DNA of 64,000 nt from Selaginella tamariscina (taxonomy: Eukaryota > Streptophyta > Lycopodiopsida > Selaginellales > Selaginellaceae): positions 1,052,519-1,116,518 of the forward strand of contig PUQB01000012.1 of NCBI GenBank assembly GCA_003024785.1, written 5' to 3'. The position numbers were made by a program, and so were the translations under genes. Positions 21,890 to 33,248 of the stretch are shown one piece after another. Each line of letters opens with the position of its first letter. Positions within the stretch are counted from its first letter, which is position 1. Under the pieces are notes generated by a model, which did not search any database, was not told the DNA's origin, and saw nothing but the letters and a program-made list of their open reading frames with translations.

Positions 21890-22760
21890 CATGGTCATCT
21901 ATACCATTTTCATAAGTAATCAAGGACCTCAATTTATTATTAAGTTTTAAAGCTTGTTGTTTGAAAATTTGAACTTCGATTACGAATTATTACTTGGGTA
22001 TTATTTATAAACCGATGATAAATAGGGATATCATTTAAACTTTGAAGCATTACTTTTGATATTTCATCAACTACCAACAAAATAATTAGGTTTGAGCTCT
22101 TGATTTTTATAAAGTTTGCATACAACAATTTAGTATATATTTCAACAACTTAACATCATTTTTCATCGTCACAGGTCAACATTCTCATATAAAAACTCTA
22201 GTCAATCATGCTATAGAAAATCATTACTTGTCTTTAACATATTCATGAAAAGTTAATTTATCATCTTCATCGTGCTTAAGATGTAGACATTATTCATCTT
22301 CAATATAATTATAAGGAGTTGATTCATACATTTGATATATAAGGTAATAGCTAATTATCATATTAATCTTGCTCTTGTTTTTCAAATTGGACATTGGGTA
22401 TAGTTCCTTAACCTAATTTACCACTTGACCTTGCTCGTTAATAAAATTAATAAGGTTGCTTTCTGTTTTTAATTTTCAAGCTTCATGAAAACTCACTCAA
22501 TTTTCCATGTGTTTATTTTGGAATCTTATGTTTTCAATACTGTCCTTATTGTATAGTATCACCATTATCACATGTGAAAATGAGGAATAGTAAGTATGAG
22601 GTAGCTATTATTTTGGATTCTAAATTAATTTAGGACAACTTTATTATCTTATAAATTGAATTGGCTACCTTTTTAGTGACCGTACTTGAGAATTTGTGAG
22701 AATCTCAAAAGGCTATTATTATTTTTCACTATAGGTACCTTGAAAAGCCTTGACAGGATC
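21890..22760 (+). pseudogene. Decayed Ty3/gypsy integrase and chromodomain remnant
   Basis: Plus-strand frames keep the integrase order: Q-G-P-Q-F-I-I-K-F near 21925, then a degraded Y-H-P-Q-T-D-G-Q segment near 22010, and N-F-E-A-L-L-L-I-F-H-Q-L corresponding to T-L-E-Q-Y-L-R-C-F-I near 22040. Near 22600, W-I-L-N...L-L-S-Y-K-L-N-W suggests the chromodomain. Order and wording match the chromovirus at 51.2-57 kb. Strong AT drift and many stops show age. It abuts the 3' end of the transposase-like gene and may have truncated it. Confidence 0.6.
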
Positions 22761-23560
22761 GTAGTGTAACTCATGGAACTCACTATTAAAAAAGGATGGT
22801 ATCATGAACCATGTCATGATTTTACATGTTCTTGCCCAATGATTAACTCCTTTGCTTAGTAGTTTGTTGTTACCTTATTGTAATATGTGGTCGAGCACAT
22901 AACTGGTTGAGAAACAACATCCTCTGGTGCACTTGGGCCTATGGAGATCACACAACCAGTTGTCCTGATGGGCTCTAAGAAACTCCAGTGGATGGTAGTA
23001 CTTTCCTTTTAAAACCTCTCTGTTTCAAAACTAAATCCCTTTTTGAGTCTAATACTCAAGTTTGTGTAAGGTGGGAAACATAGTGTCTACCAACTCCAAA
23101 GGCCGTTCCAAAGTATATATATATATATATGCACATCACACATTCTAACTTGAATATTTGTGTATATACATATGAATTTGGAGTTAAATATACATTGTAT
23201 ACAATAGTGCACCACACATGCAGGCACGCACGTATATATCCATACAGCATGTTTGTATAGCAACGTTTGTTAAGAGTGTACATATGTAAGTGTATATATG
23301 CATCGGACATGGGTAGCGTATATTTATGTTATATGCCCATATATCTTCTTAGTTAAACAATGCACTTCAAATAAAGAAACACTAAAATGTGAAATATATA
23401 AACGTGAATTAAACAATGAATTGATTCAGAATATTTTAGGGTTATATGAATTGAAGAGAGTTGCGTCTTCTCGTTGAGGGAGGTACTGTAGCGTAGAACG
23501 GCTTGTTCCATTTGAGTCAATTCTTTGAGCATCCGTTCTCCAATTTAATCGAGAAGTGAT
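22761..23560. other. No gene seen; possible decayed LTR and microsatellites
   Basis: After the chromodomain-like remnant the sequence could include its 3' LTR, but no partner LTR is in the window to test this. Short AT and TG runs occur at 23113-23130 and 23230-23300. Confidence 0.35.
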
Positions 23561-23569
23561 TGTAAATCT

Positions 23570-25210
23570 TATAAAGGTCAGAGGCGAATCACCCAAGTGG
23601 GAGGAATTCCCACATGGATTGCCTGCCGATATTCCAGCAGGTTTGAAGCTGTTATTAGATCCTCTAGGAGCTTGCACAGTGTGAAAACTGAGTGCCATAT
23701 TGATGTTGGGAGATGGAAGATTCCAATGTCCAGACGGGAAATAGCCAGCCGTATGATGTCATACACTGAGGAAAACCTTCCCTTTGAGTTTAGAGGAATT
23801 CATAAGACCGAAGATGTAATTGGTATTCCAGGGATTTTCTTTGCGTATGATCGGACGATGTTGTTGTTGGGTTCCAGTGCCCTGCCACAAGAGGGAGTGG
23901 ACGCTCTCGATTTCACCAGTAGTGTGGCACGCATGTACATCCACTCCCTTTACGATGGGCTCTCTTCAGTAAGAAGAACTTTTGGACTGGTTTCCACATG
24001 GGAAAGGACGTGGTTTTGTGTGAGAATCGGAAGGAAGTTTTTCATTTTCAGGCTTTCAATCGTGAACAAGTAGCCAGACCGATGTGGTTGATCCTGTTTC
24101 TCTCTCTAGACTTGCTCGACCACGGTGAGGATGAGGGCTACTTGGAACACTTGTGCTCGTGTAGCAAGGTCGGAGCCGTAAGCGTGGATACGGGAGGACT
24201 TTCCGGTGTTCGGTAAACAAGACTTTGATCTGGATCTCAGTCAGGTGATAAGGAAACAAATGTACTAGTTCGATCTGTCTTGTTTTGTTGAGAGGTCCAG
24301 GGTCTCAATCAGCTCTCTCGAAGTGAACACTTACAACATTCGGAGGGCCATGCAAGGGAGAGGAATACCGGAGCTCTCGGGCATGGTTTAGTGAATGTGG
24401 CATATACGCTTCAAGATGTGGGGAAGGGCTTGCCTAGTGCTCTTGGCAGTGATGCTACTGTGGGGTTTGGAGTATGAGTGATGAGGGGATAAAAACGTGG
24501 ATTTTTCCGCTATGAGCGCCAAGGTGAGAGCTCTTGTTGAGGAGATGCACAAGTCCAACATTTTCCATGGTGTACTTGACGACGATATCATAGTTTCTAA
24601 CGAAGGCCATGTGTTTTTATTATCTCAATAATTATTCTACATTTGTATATATTAATAGGATTTTCTCAATTAATTTCTTATTATTTCAAGAAATTCTATG
24701 TTGCCCAACTCACAGTGTTCTTAATGCTGTGCTCTATAGTATCATAGATTTTAATTTAATTATACCTTTAACGAATATAACATAATTTTATACATATTAT
24801 AACCTAAAAACTAACCTTTGTTCTTGGACCCTTAATATTAGCACGACGCGATGTATCTAACCATCCCCCTCTCCTCTCTCCTCCCTCTCTCACTTTTCTT
24901 ATATGTAACTGAGGATGGTGAAATCTACGACTTATTTTAGAGTTCCTGTAGCTTGTATGCTATGGTGCAGAGAGACTGGTGGTGTATATTAATATCATTT
25001 TCTTAATTACTTAAATAATTATCTTCTTTATATTAATGCGATGTTCTTTTATTATTTTCTTGGTGGGATTTTCCAGGTCTCTTTCATCACAGGGCATGTA
25101 TTTGGAACAATGTCAAACTACTGTTAGCCAGGAGATGGAAAGTGCCGAGTTCACCATCGATTCTGCTCTCAAGTTGTTCAAATTCCGTAACAGAAATACA
25201 GAGAGATAGC
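23570..25210 (+). pseudogene. Decayed multi-exon gene with kinase-like fragment, copy 1
   Basis: A 158-residue frame (23597-24073) and an overlapping one (23998-24216) have no motif I recognise, though their codon use looks like that of a real exon. Near 24390-24640, YTLQDVGKGLPSAL is followed by VRALVEEMHKSNIFHGVL and D-D-D-I-I-V-S-N-E-G-H-V-F-L. This resembles a protein-kinase hinge and catalytic loop (H-G-D-x-x-x-x-N), with Val for the catalytic Asp. A possible further exon follows an AG acceptor at ~25076. A homologous minus-strand piece lies at 25960-26220. This is a pseudokinase or decayed kinase of unknown family, possibly transposon-borne. Confidence 0.4.
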
Positions 25211-25289
25211 AAAGTTTCTCCGGGCCATCTAAGGTATGTAGTAACCAAAAGTTGAACCTTTCTGTTTATAATGTTTTAGTGATATGGTA

Positions 25290-25325
25290 TTTCTCTCTCT
25301 CTCTCACACACACGCACACACACAG
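25290..25325. repeat. (CT)n(CA)n microsatellite
   Basis: A CTCTCTCTCTCACACACACG run, part of a low-complexity stretch reaching 25440. Confidence 0.8.
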
Positions 25326-25959
25326 GTACGGAATGACAAATATTCTGGAGATTTACAGACTTATTTGCTGTTCGATAGATCTGTATGTGTATACGCATAT
25401 GTATGTATATATCACATATATATATACTTGTACATTTTAACACACACTCAATGTATACTCTGCTAAGTCACATGGATATCACACAAAACATACATGTCAC
25501 AGGTATCCATTATTATACAGTAATCATGACACACTGAAATGAATCATATAACAGTGGTAAAATGGTCGATATTCGACATCCATTCAAGCAAACTTAAGGA
25601 ATGCATAAATGCATAGAAGTCTCCATATGTATATATATTTTCTGACCAGTTATTCATATTACTCTTGAGCTTCAAATATACAAACATCAACACACGCTTA
25701 CATATATACACACACATTACATCAACGGCATCAACAAAGAGAAAACAAAAATATTCAATAAATGCCGCTTAACTTTATTACATAGTTACTAAGAATATAA
25801 TTTGCATAGTTACTATTGATATATAATTTTCATGATGACTCAATAGCGAATCGTGCATTTAGGATTCCTCCTTCACGATCTTTAATAGCCCTAGAAAAAC
25901 CACTGATAATACAACGTCATCGCTAAACTCCCCGTGCATTGTCTAAGTCCTCCTTTTAG

Positions 25960-26220
25960 GAGCTTCAAGATCTTCAAAAAACATCCGCGAAGATGTACCC
26001 CTAAAAAACCACTGATAATACAACATCATCGCTAAACTCCCCGTGTATCACGTTCAACCTATGCATGTGATCCACCAAGGCTCTCACCTCAGACGCGTTA
26101 AAGCAGAATCCCAACCCATGCTTTCATCGACCACCCCCTTCCAACATGCATGGTAACATGTAGCGCATTACCCACGTCTTGCAGAACTAGAAAACCGTAC
26201 ATACCGCCCTTTGTTAATTT
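25960..26220 (-). pseudogene. Kinase-like fragment, copy 2 (inverted)
   Basis: On the minus strand, GFLVLQDVGNALHVTMHVG (near 26190) is followed by VRALVDHMHRLNVIHGEF and S-D-D-V-V-L-S (25990-26105). The order matches the plus-strand fragment at 24390-24640: LQDVG, then VRALV-x-x-MH, then HG-x-x-x-DD. A ~45-bp stretch containing CACTGATAATACAAC and GTCATCGCTAAACTCCCCG is duplicated at 25902-25940 and 26009-26045, so the fragment carries a local duplication. No intact frame remains. Confidence 0.42.
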
Positions 26221-26836
26221 GTACCTGATGAGCCCCGGAATCCCTCGACCTTAAGGTGTCGTATGATTCTTAATCTTTAGAACTACTCGTTGTTTCTTGA
26301 ACTGTTCCCTTATTAAAATGTTGGCTCGAACGTAATAAAAGAAATATGCTTATTTCTTAACGATCTGCGACTAATTTAAGTTAAAGTCTTCTTTATTAAA
26401 TTATTTAAAATCTTCGGACTGAGTAAAACTCTGACAAAACTTTGTTGATACAGCCTCTTTTAATATATTTCATGTTGTTCGTTATCAAGAAAATAATAAA
26501 AAAGAAACTTAAAACCACATTAATCTTGTTACCTGATGTTTACTAAAGACTTAAAAAATAAACAGTAACTTCTTTATTTGAACATATGCTTTCCTCAAAT
26601 AGAGGGTAAGTGGTTTCTTAAGTTAAGTTAAAGGCTAATGCAATTTTAATATCCTTAGCAGTTAAACCCTTTTAAAAGTTAAGTGGGTACTCAACTTAAG
26701 GGCAAGTACCAATCCATTTTCTATTACTCAAGCTTACTTAAGTTAAGTGTGTTACTAAACGACCCTATTTTCTTAATCTCAAGAAAGTATATATTATTAT
26801 TGAAATCTACTTAAATAAAGATAGTTAATGATATAG
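26221..26836. other. No gene seen
   Basis: AT-rich DNA with no coding motif. It directly precedes the cytochrome c exon, and I could not find the earlier cytochrome c exons here. Confidence 0.5.
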
Positions 26837-26926
26837 TTTATGCCTGGGAACAAGATGCTGTTTCCTGGATTGAAGAAGCCTCAGGAAAGGGCAGATTTGA
26901 TAGCATATTTGAGGAAAGCATCGTGA
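26837..26926 (+). pseudogene. CYTC: Orphan last exon of cytochrome c
   Basis: After a TATAG acceptor the frame reads F-M-P-G-N-K-M, then LFPGLKKPQERADLIAYL, then R-K-A-S and TGA. This is the C-terminal third of plant mitochondrial cytochrome c, including the Met heme ligand region (P-G-x-K-M) and the final helix. The reading frame is open and well conserved over 29 residues. The heme-attachment CXXCH exon and the middle exon are not visible within several kb upstream. Neighbours are transposon debris and a P450 pseudogene. It is most likely a gene fragment captured or left behind by rearrangement. A very long intron to an exon outside the searched area is possible but unlikely. Confidence 0.8.
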
Positions 26927-27389
26927 GTTTTTCTACCTTTGAAAATGATGACTTTAATTACACAGACACAGACACACGCAACAACTGGCTAAACAAAGAG
27001 TATTCTACTCCCAAGAGAGAACATAGATAATAACAGAATGTTATTCTTTAAGATAAAGAAACATAGATAATAATACATCGTCGTACATGTGTGTGTGTGT
27101 GTGTGTGCGTGTGTAATTAAACATGATCATTCAGCTTATAAAAAATATAATACATTGTGCTCGGCATATGAATACTCTGTCCTTACTGCACGACTGTTAG
27201 ATAACTTATTATGTTTGGATTCCCCGACAGGTTGTTGGTTTCGCGCACGGGAACGGTAATTGCGGATCACTTACCAGTCCCGCGAAATAATGTTATGATA
27301 AATATACTCGCCCATTACGAGGAACAGATTATGTCGTGGTTGCAACCTTGCCCTGACTTTTGAAACTTTATTATGTTGCATATAATAAC
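26927..27389. other. No gene seen; short (GT)n microsatellite at 27088-27113
   Basis: The spacer between the cytochrome c exon and the P450 3' end contains only low-complexity DNA. Confidence 0.5.
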
Positions 27390-28632
27390 TCAGTACAGGA
27401 ATTTATCAGCAAAATTCTTGTTAACCCATGGAATGGCTTGTAAGGCAGACTCTCTTGGAACACTCTGTCCAATCCGCTCAGACATGTCAATCTCTTCAGG
27501 ACGCATCCCCTCTGGTAGACCCCAGTTGAAAACATTCAAGAGACTGCCCAATGGATAATGCACTTGAAGGAGTGCCAGGTGCATCCCCCACATATCCGTC
27601 TGCAGGTTCTTAAACTCATCTATAGATGTTCTTGGACACGATTATGAGTTCATACCGTTGGGGGCGGGTCGGGATTGAACCTTCCCAGTGCATAAGCATT
27701 CACAAGCACCCGAGTCTTTGCAGGAACAGTAAAACCATGAAGCTCGCTCTCTACGGTAGACTCTCTGGGCACCAGTAACGGAGCTGATGGGTGAAGCCGA
27801 AAGGTCTCCTTAACCACCGCTTGTAAGTAAGGCAGCTTCGGAATATCTTCCTCTTCCTTCTCCCAGTGACCCCTTCAAGCTCCTTAACACCATCTGCATC
27901 GAACTGGGGTTTCTTAGAAGCTCACACATTGCCCAGTCAATAAGGATACTGCCAGGATCTGTTCCACCTGTGAAGATATCCTGTATAATGTGCACTTGTA
28001 AACGACCAAAATAACTTATCTATATCATGTACACAAACAACCGCATGTTAATGAAATAGTGTGTATATACTTACCAAAGCTATGGCTTTTACATTCTTCT
28101 CTTGGATAAGTCCATCTCCGACCCAAGAAAGCATGACATCCATAAAGTCTCTGCATTCCTCCCCCTGCCTTGCTTTGTGCTCTTCAAGCTCTTCCTGCAA
28201 GAAATCAAACATCTTCTTGCAGATGTTGCGGATTCTCCTCTTGTGGAATATGTCGAGATAAGGGATGAAGTCACCGATATACACCTTGCCAGTTGCCACC
28301 CATTTCCATTACGCTCATCAGCATGTGGATGAACATGAGTGCTCTCTCTCTTTCTTTTTCACTGTGGGCACTAGAAGTGAAGCTCTTGTTCAGCACGATC
28401 CTGACTGTAATACTGAACGACAGATTCGTCACTTTGCTCGTAAGGTTGGTTTTCTTCGCTGAAGAATGAGATAAATCAGAGAGTAGCTCCAAAACTTCCT
28501 GATCGGCTTAAACTGCTGTGCTCGCTTCATATTGAAGAGCTCGAGTGTACATAGTCTCCTGAGATGCCTCCAGTTCTCCCCGTAAGGCGCCATTACAACA
28601 TCGTTTTTGTTGTATCCGAAGTACTTGGTGAC
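27390..28632 (-). pseudogene. Cytochrome P450 (A-type), 3' part of an interrupted gene
   Basis: Together with 33463-33772 this was one minus-strand gene. After the retroelement it resumes with KYFGYNKNDVV and APYGENWRHLRRLCTLEL (C-helix W-R-x-x-R). A canonical 94-bp intron lies at 28074-27981, after KAIAL. The I-helix is DIFTGGTDPGS, where A/G-G-x-D-T-T is usual. The K-helix is [20 protein letters not shown] (ExxR). ALGR is then followed by an inverted heme loop, RRIC, and MHLALLQVHYPLGSLLN to a C-terminus at 27390. Frameshifts occur near 28478 and 28298, and one G is missing after the heme Cys. Clan 71 plant P450s are ER-anchored oxygenases of specialised metabolism. The substrate cannot be called. 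It is not functional as written. Confidence 0.88.
27602..27672 (+). other. Micro-inversion of the P450 heme-binding loop
   Basis: All P450 exons are on the minus strand, but this ~70-bp piece reads on the plus strand as RFLN then [18 protein letters not shown]. That is the ERF-to-heme loop, which should lie between ALGR (minus, ends ~27685) and RRIC-G-x-M-H (minus, starts ~27601). The ~13 residues normally found between ALGRD and the PERF motif are absent, so the inversion came with a small deletion. The piece destroys the heme site regardless of other frameshifts. Confidence 0.8.
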
Positions 28633-28845
28633 TGTTAGGCACCACTACGTACAATTTAGAAACCCTCACAAGACCACCCAACCTCCCCCGAGCTGTCTCT
28701 AGTCTCCACACGCTGCTTTCCCAGAAAAGCTTCCAATAATAGTGTGTCCTTAATTCTCCCTTAGATCTAGGTATAGATCCTTGAGAATATTCTAGCTTAT
28801 ACCTTTTTAGGGAATATTCTTTTATTTGTTATATGGGTCATAACA
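28633..28845 (-). repeat. G1 3' LTR
   Basis: 213 bp, starting TGTTAGGCACC and ending CATAACA, preceded by the GTGAC target copy. By eye it differs from its partner at more than ten positions, including G-to-A changes at CpG, so the insertion is not brand new. Confidence 0.93.
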
Positions 28846-28941
28846 ATCCTCCCTCCATTAGCAAGTCCTTGTCCTCAAGGGCAGTATAACTTACTCAATT
28901 GGTCCTGTATCATTAACCTCGTACATCCACAAAGAATCTAC

Positions 28942-30790
28942 TCAGGACTCGTTCCTTGTGAGTACCCTCTTTAATTGGCTAACGTGAAACACTAGGTGCA
29001 CCCTCACTCCTTCTGGCAGCCGTAGTCGATATGCCACCTTACCGATACGCTCCAGAATCTCATAAGGACCTGAGTACCTGGGAGACAACTTATCATTGAG
29101 TCCCTTCCATAATGCCACAACTATGTTCCGCCTTACATGTGTGGCAAATACCACTCGGAGATATACATAATCCCCCACCTGGAACTCTTGGAAGCTTCTG
29201 TGCTCATTAGCAAACTTGATAGCTCGGCTCTGAGCTGCTTGTAAGTTCTTCTTGCACAAACTCTGAATGTTTTCAAGTTCAACACTCAGATCTTTAGCTT
29301 TCTCATCCATGTTGCCTTCAGCCTTCTTACTTGCTAAACCGAGCTCAAAAGCTGTCTTGGGATGTCGTCCAAACATAGCATAGTATGGACTCATTCTAAT
29401 GCCACTGTGCTGGCTGTTATTATAAGCAAACTCGAGTAATGGAATATACTTATCCCACTGACCTTCCTTCTGGTTAATAGTGCACCTTAGCATATCTTCC
29501 AGAATTTGGTTCACCCTCTCTGTTTGCCCATCTGTTTCAGAATGATCTCCACTACACAGCTTAAGCTTCACTTCTATGCACTTAGAAAAGTCTCTCCAAA
29601 AGTTAGAAGTGAATTTGGAGTCCCTACCACTTACAATATCATCTAGAAATCCGTGGATAGGAAATACATGTTGTAAATACATCGTAGCCAGCTCGGATGC
29701 ATTCACATTCTTCCTCAAGGGAACTAACTTGACAAACTTTGTGAACCTGTCCACAATGACCCACACCTGTTCATTCTGCCTCTATGTCCTTGGCAAATGG
29801 GTGACAAAGTCCATAGAGATACTGCCCCATCGCCTGTTTGGAATAGGCAATGGTACTAATAGCCCCCTGGTTTCTCCCTAGGCACCTTTACTTGCTGACA
29901 CTTGTCAGAAGTCCTACAGTACTCTATGATATCAGCTTTCATATTCCTCCAGTAGAACCTCCTCTTGATCAACTCATACATTTTCCTCCTCCCAAAATGA
30001 CCAGCCTTCGGGCGATCATGATGAAAATATAGTACCTGGTTGATCAAATGGTCCACACGAGGAAGGTACACATGGCCATTGTAGTACAAAACCCCATCCT
30101 GAAATGAGAATGGTGACTCTAGCTGTCCTCTGAGCTCCTGCACCTCGGCGTCTTGTGCTTGAGCATGTTGAACTACTTGGCTAAACTCACTGACCGTCCT
30201 TGTTAATGCATTACATAAGCATGTTTGGAATTCTCCCACTACTGTGGCTCTCCTAATGCGTGACAAAGCATCTGCCACCACATTAGCCTTTCCTGCACGA
30301 TGCTCAATAGGAAATTCGCCAAACTCCATGAGCTTAACCATCCAGCGAGCTTGCCGAGAGTTTAACTCTTTCTGTGTGAACAAATACACCAAAGGCTTGT
30401 GATCTGTAAACACCTTGAAACTTGCACCATAAAGATAGTGCCTCCAAACTCGTAATGCATTAACAATAGCCAGTAGTTCTTGTTCATACGTTGAGCATCG
30501 TTGCTCTGCAAGATTCAAAGTATGACTTTCATAAGCAATAGGCCTTCCCTCTTGTATAAGTACAGCTCCAATGGCCACTCCCTTGCATCACACGATACCT
30601 CATAAGGCTTAGAGGGATTTGCAATACATAAAACTGGTGCACATACCAAAGCTTGTTTCAAAGCTTGGAAACTGCTCTCCTCTGAAGCACTCCATACAAA
30701 GGGAACGTCCTTCCTCAGCAACCTAGTTAACGGAGAAGCTTTCTTGGCATAATCCTTAACATACCGCCGGTAATAACCAACCATGCCCAA
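28942..30790 (-). pseudogene. G1 RNase H and integrase region
   Basis: RNase H keeps the catalytic environment in FKVFTDHKPLVYLFTQKELN and ARWMVKLMEFGEFPIEHRAG; its first motif (VSCDA) is in a shifted frame (30515-30790). The integrase zinc finger H-H...H-F-G-R-R-K-M-Y-E-L and C-R-T-S-D-K-C is intact. The core has VDRFTKFVKLVPL, DIVSGRDSKFT (second Asp) and TDGQTERVNQILE (Glu). The C-terminus is KLSPRYSGPYEILERIGKVA with FHVSQLKRVL. A break lies near 29770-29856. It would encode the enzymes that integrate the cDNA, but the frames are not continuous. Confidence 0.9.
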
Positions 30791-30906
30791 GAAACTCCGT
30801 AACTCTTGTGCATTACTAGGAACTGGCCATTGCTCATTACCACCTTCTGTGGATCAGTCTTCACTCCACTTGGCATCACAATGTGACCTAAATACTCCAC
30901 TTCGCA

Positions 30907-31989
30907 CTAAGCAAATGCACATTTGCTCTTCTTTGCATAGAGCTTGTTCTCCCTCAGCAATTGAAGAACTCTCCGCAAATGCTCGACATGCTCCTTCATA
31001 TTCTTACTGTAAATAAGAATATCGTCAAGGAAGATCTCCACAAAATTATGCAAGTAGTCACCAAACACCTCAGTCATCAACCAAGTGAATGTGGCTGGGG
31101 CATTTGTTAAGCCAAACGGCATAACAGTGAACTCAAAATGCCCAAAGCTAGTGTTGAAAGCAGTTTTGTAGATATCTGCCTCCTTCACAGCAATCTGATG
31201 ATACCTGCTGCGCAAATCTATCTTGGTGAACACTCTGGCTCCACCGAAATGATCCATGATAGTATCCACACGTGGCATGGGCATCCTGTCCTTCACTGTT
31301 TGCTTGTTGAGAGCTCTGTAGTCTATGCACATCCTCATGGTGCCATCCTTCTTCTTGACAAGCAATACTGGTGCACCAAATGGAGACTTGCTCGGTTGTA
31401 TGAAGCCATATTCCAATAGCTCCATCACTTGTCTCTTAACCTCTTGCTCCTCAGCATGGCTTAGTCGGAACGGCTTACGGTAAATGGCTTTCGTACTCTG
31501 TTCCAACACAATCTCATGCTCCACACCTCTCGCAGGTAGTAAGCCATGAGGTAGCTCAGGAGGGAAGACATCAGCAAATTCCTCAAGGACAACTTGCACA
31601 GCAGCTTCGCCCAAGGTGACATTAGAAGAATCTAACTCACGTATATACATCAGAAAGACTTGATCTTCTTTATTACGGAGATATTTCTTCAAAGACATAG
31701 CAGAAAGATACTTGTTTGGAGACTCAAGCCTTGTTCCAAACCAAGTGTCTTTCACTCCACTGTACTCAAGCTTCACTCGCTTGATGCTCCACTTGATCTT
31801 AGGATCCACACGCTCCAGCCAGCTCATCCCAAGGATGAGGTCCACACGCGCTAGCTCCGCAAGAAAGAATGTCTCCACCAGCTGAGTTTTGCCAACCGTC
31901 AGCTGTAACTCCTCCACACAAGCATTCCAACTCTGTGTGACAGTAGCTGAGCCCTCAATCTCATATTGAGGCACAGTCTTCATGGGCAA
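30907..31989 (-). pseudogene. G1 reverse transcriptase region
   Basis: One 360-residue frame. The N-terminal part continues the protease-to-RT linker. RT motifs are [47 protein letters not shown] and the catalytic FLDDILIY (YxDD-type with Phe). It ends at KSKCAFA with a stop. In most plant gypsy elements the frame continues into RNase H, so the break at ~30907 is probably a mutation. Confidence 0.9.
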
Positions 31990-33162
31990 GCTGCACTCCT
32001 ACACTAACTTTGTTGATACAAAGTTATCGCTACTTCCGCTATCCAAGAGGATTCGCACTGGATGTTCACCAAGTCGTCCCTCCACCATAATAGCACGTGT
32101 GTGTGACTCCTCTTGTGCCATGCAGTTTACCTGTCGAGCAAGAACAGACAAAAATTTACCTTGTGGCTTAGAACTATCTCCCTTATGTTCCTCTCCACGC
32201 TCCATCTCCTGAAGCTTCTTAGGTGTCTCCTTGTCCTTGTCACCATTGAACCCCTTGCCCTTGGGCTTGTTCCTCCTTGGACAATTGGCCTTCCAGTGTC
32301 CCACCTCTCACACAGGTGGCAACGTTCACTATCAAACACCTTGACGATCTTCTTAGGCCGATTGTCGGTGCGATAAGAACTAGAAGCTACCAGCTTGGAC
32401 TTTGGCCTAGCACGATGGCTATTCCCTCTATACTCTTGATGCTCACGAGGACTTGGAGAGGTGCTCCTACCACGCTTCTTGCCATGTCGCTCATTATTCT
32501 TAAACACCTTATCCTCCTCATTTAGCAAGTGAGCATATTCGAACAACTCCTCTAAAGTCTTGGACTGAATCACTAAGTTAAGATGTCTACGCAAGTTAGC
32601 ACTTCGCAGCCCATCTACAAAATAATCCTTTTGCTGGTTGACAGACACGTCAGGTACACGGCAAAGTAATTGACTCAATTTCTCAATGTAATCGTCTAAG
32701 GTCATCTTCCCTTGCTCTAAATGTCGTAATTCACGCCTTGCATGAGACACATCGAATCGAGGAGCATACTCCTTCTTAAATAGCTCAGAGAATTCCTCCC
32801 AAGTTGCAATCATCTCCTGGTGAGCTAACTGGTGCTGATTTCGAATGCGTGTCCACCACTTCACAGCTTTATCCTTCAAGGCTATTGATATAACTATCAT
32901 AGCCTGCTCGGTAGTCACTCCCTGTGCAGTGAGTGAGCAAGTTCGCTGCTATCTCAAGCCAACTCATAGCCTCATCCGCAAATTCTTTACCGGTAAAAGG
33001 TGGAATGCGAAGACGATCTAGCACCCTGCTCTTACCAGTCACGATTCCTTGAGCAAGTTGATCTTCAATAGTATCCAACCGCTCACGAATCACCTCCAAA
33101 GAACCAGTCACGTACTCTTGAAATTGCTTGGAATCCTTTGCCATAGCATATAGTTCAAGCAC
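31990..33162 (-). pseudogene. G1 gag and protease region
   Basis: Gag starts near 33162 (MLELYAMAKDSKQFQEYVTG) and continues in another frame from 32918 with KDKAVKWWTRIRNQHQLAHQ and RHLEQGKMTLDDYIEKLSQL, typical of plant gypsy gag. The zinc knuckle C-H-L-C-E-R...G-H-W-K-A-N-C is split by a frameshift near 32310. The aspartic protease motif is ILLDSGSSDNF (D-S-G-S for the usual D-S-G-A). At least three frame changes make it non-autonomous as written. Confidence 0.85.
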
Positions 33163-33248
33163 GATTTCCTAGTTTGTCCACTCCTCATTGGTGTTGTCCT
33201 CTCCTCCCCACCAGTCACTCATCTCGAACCTTGCCTCCGATACCAAAT

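Noticed and set aside
23426..23944. Minus-strand frames opposite the 23.6-24.1 kb region
   Set aside because: The plus-strand frames are longer and lead into the kinase-like fragment. The minus frames have no motif.
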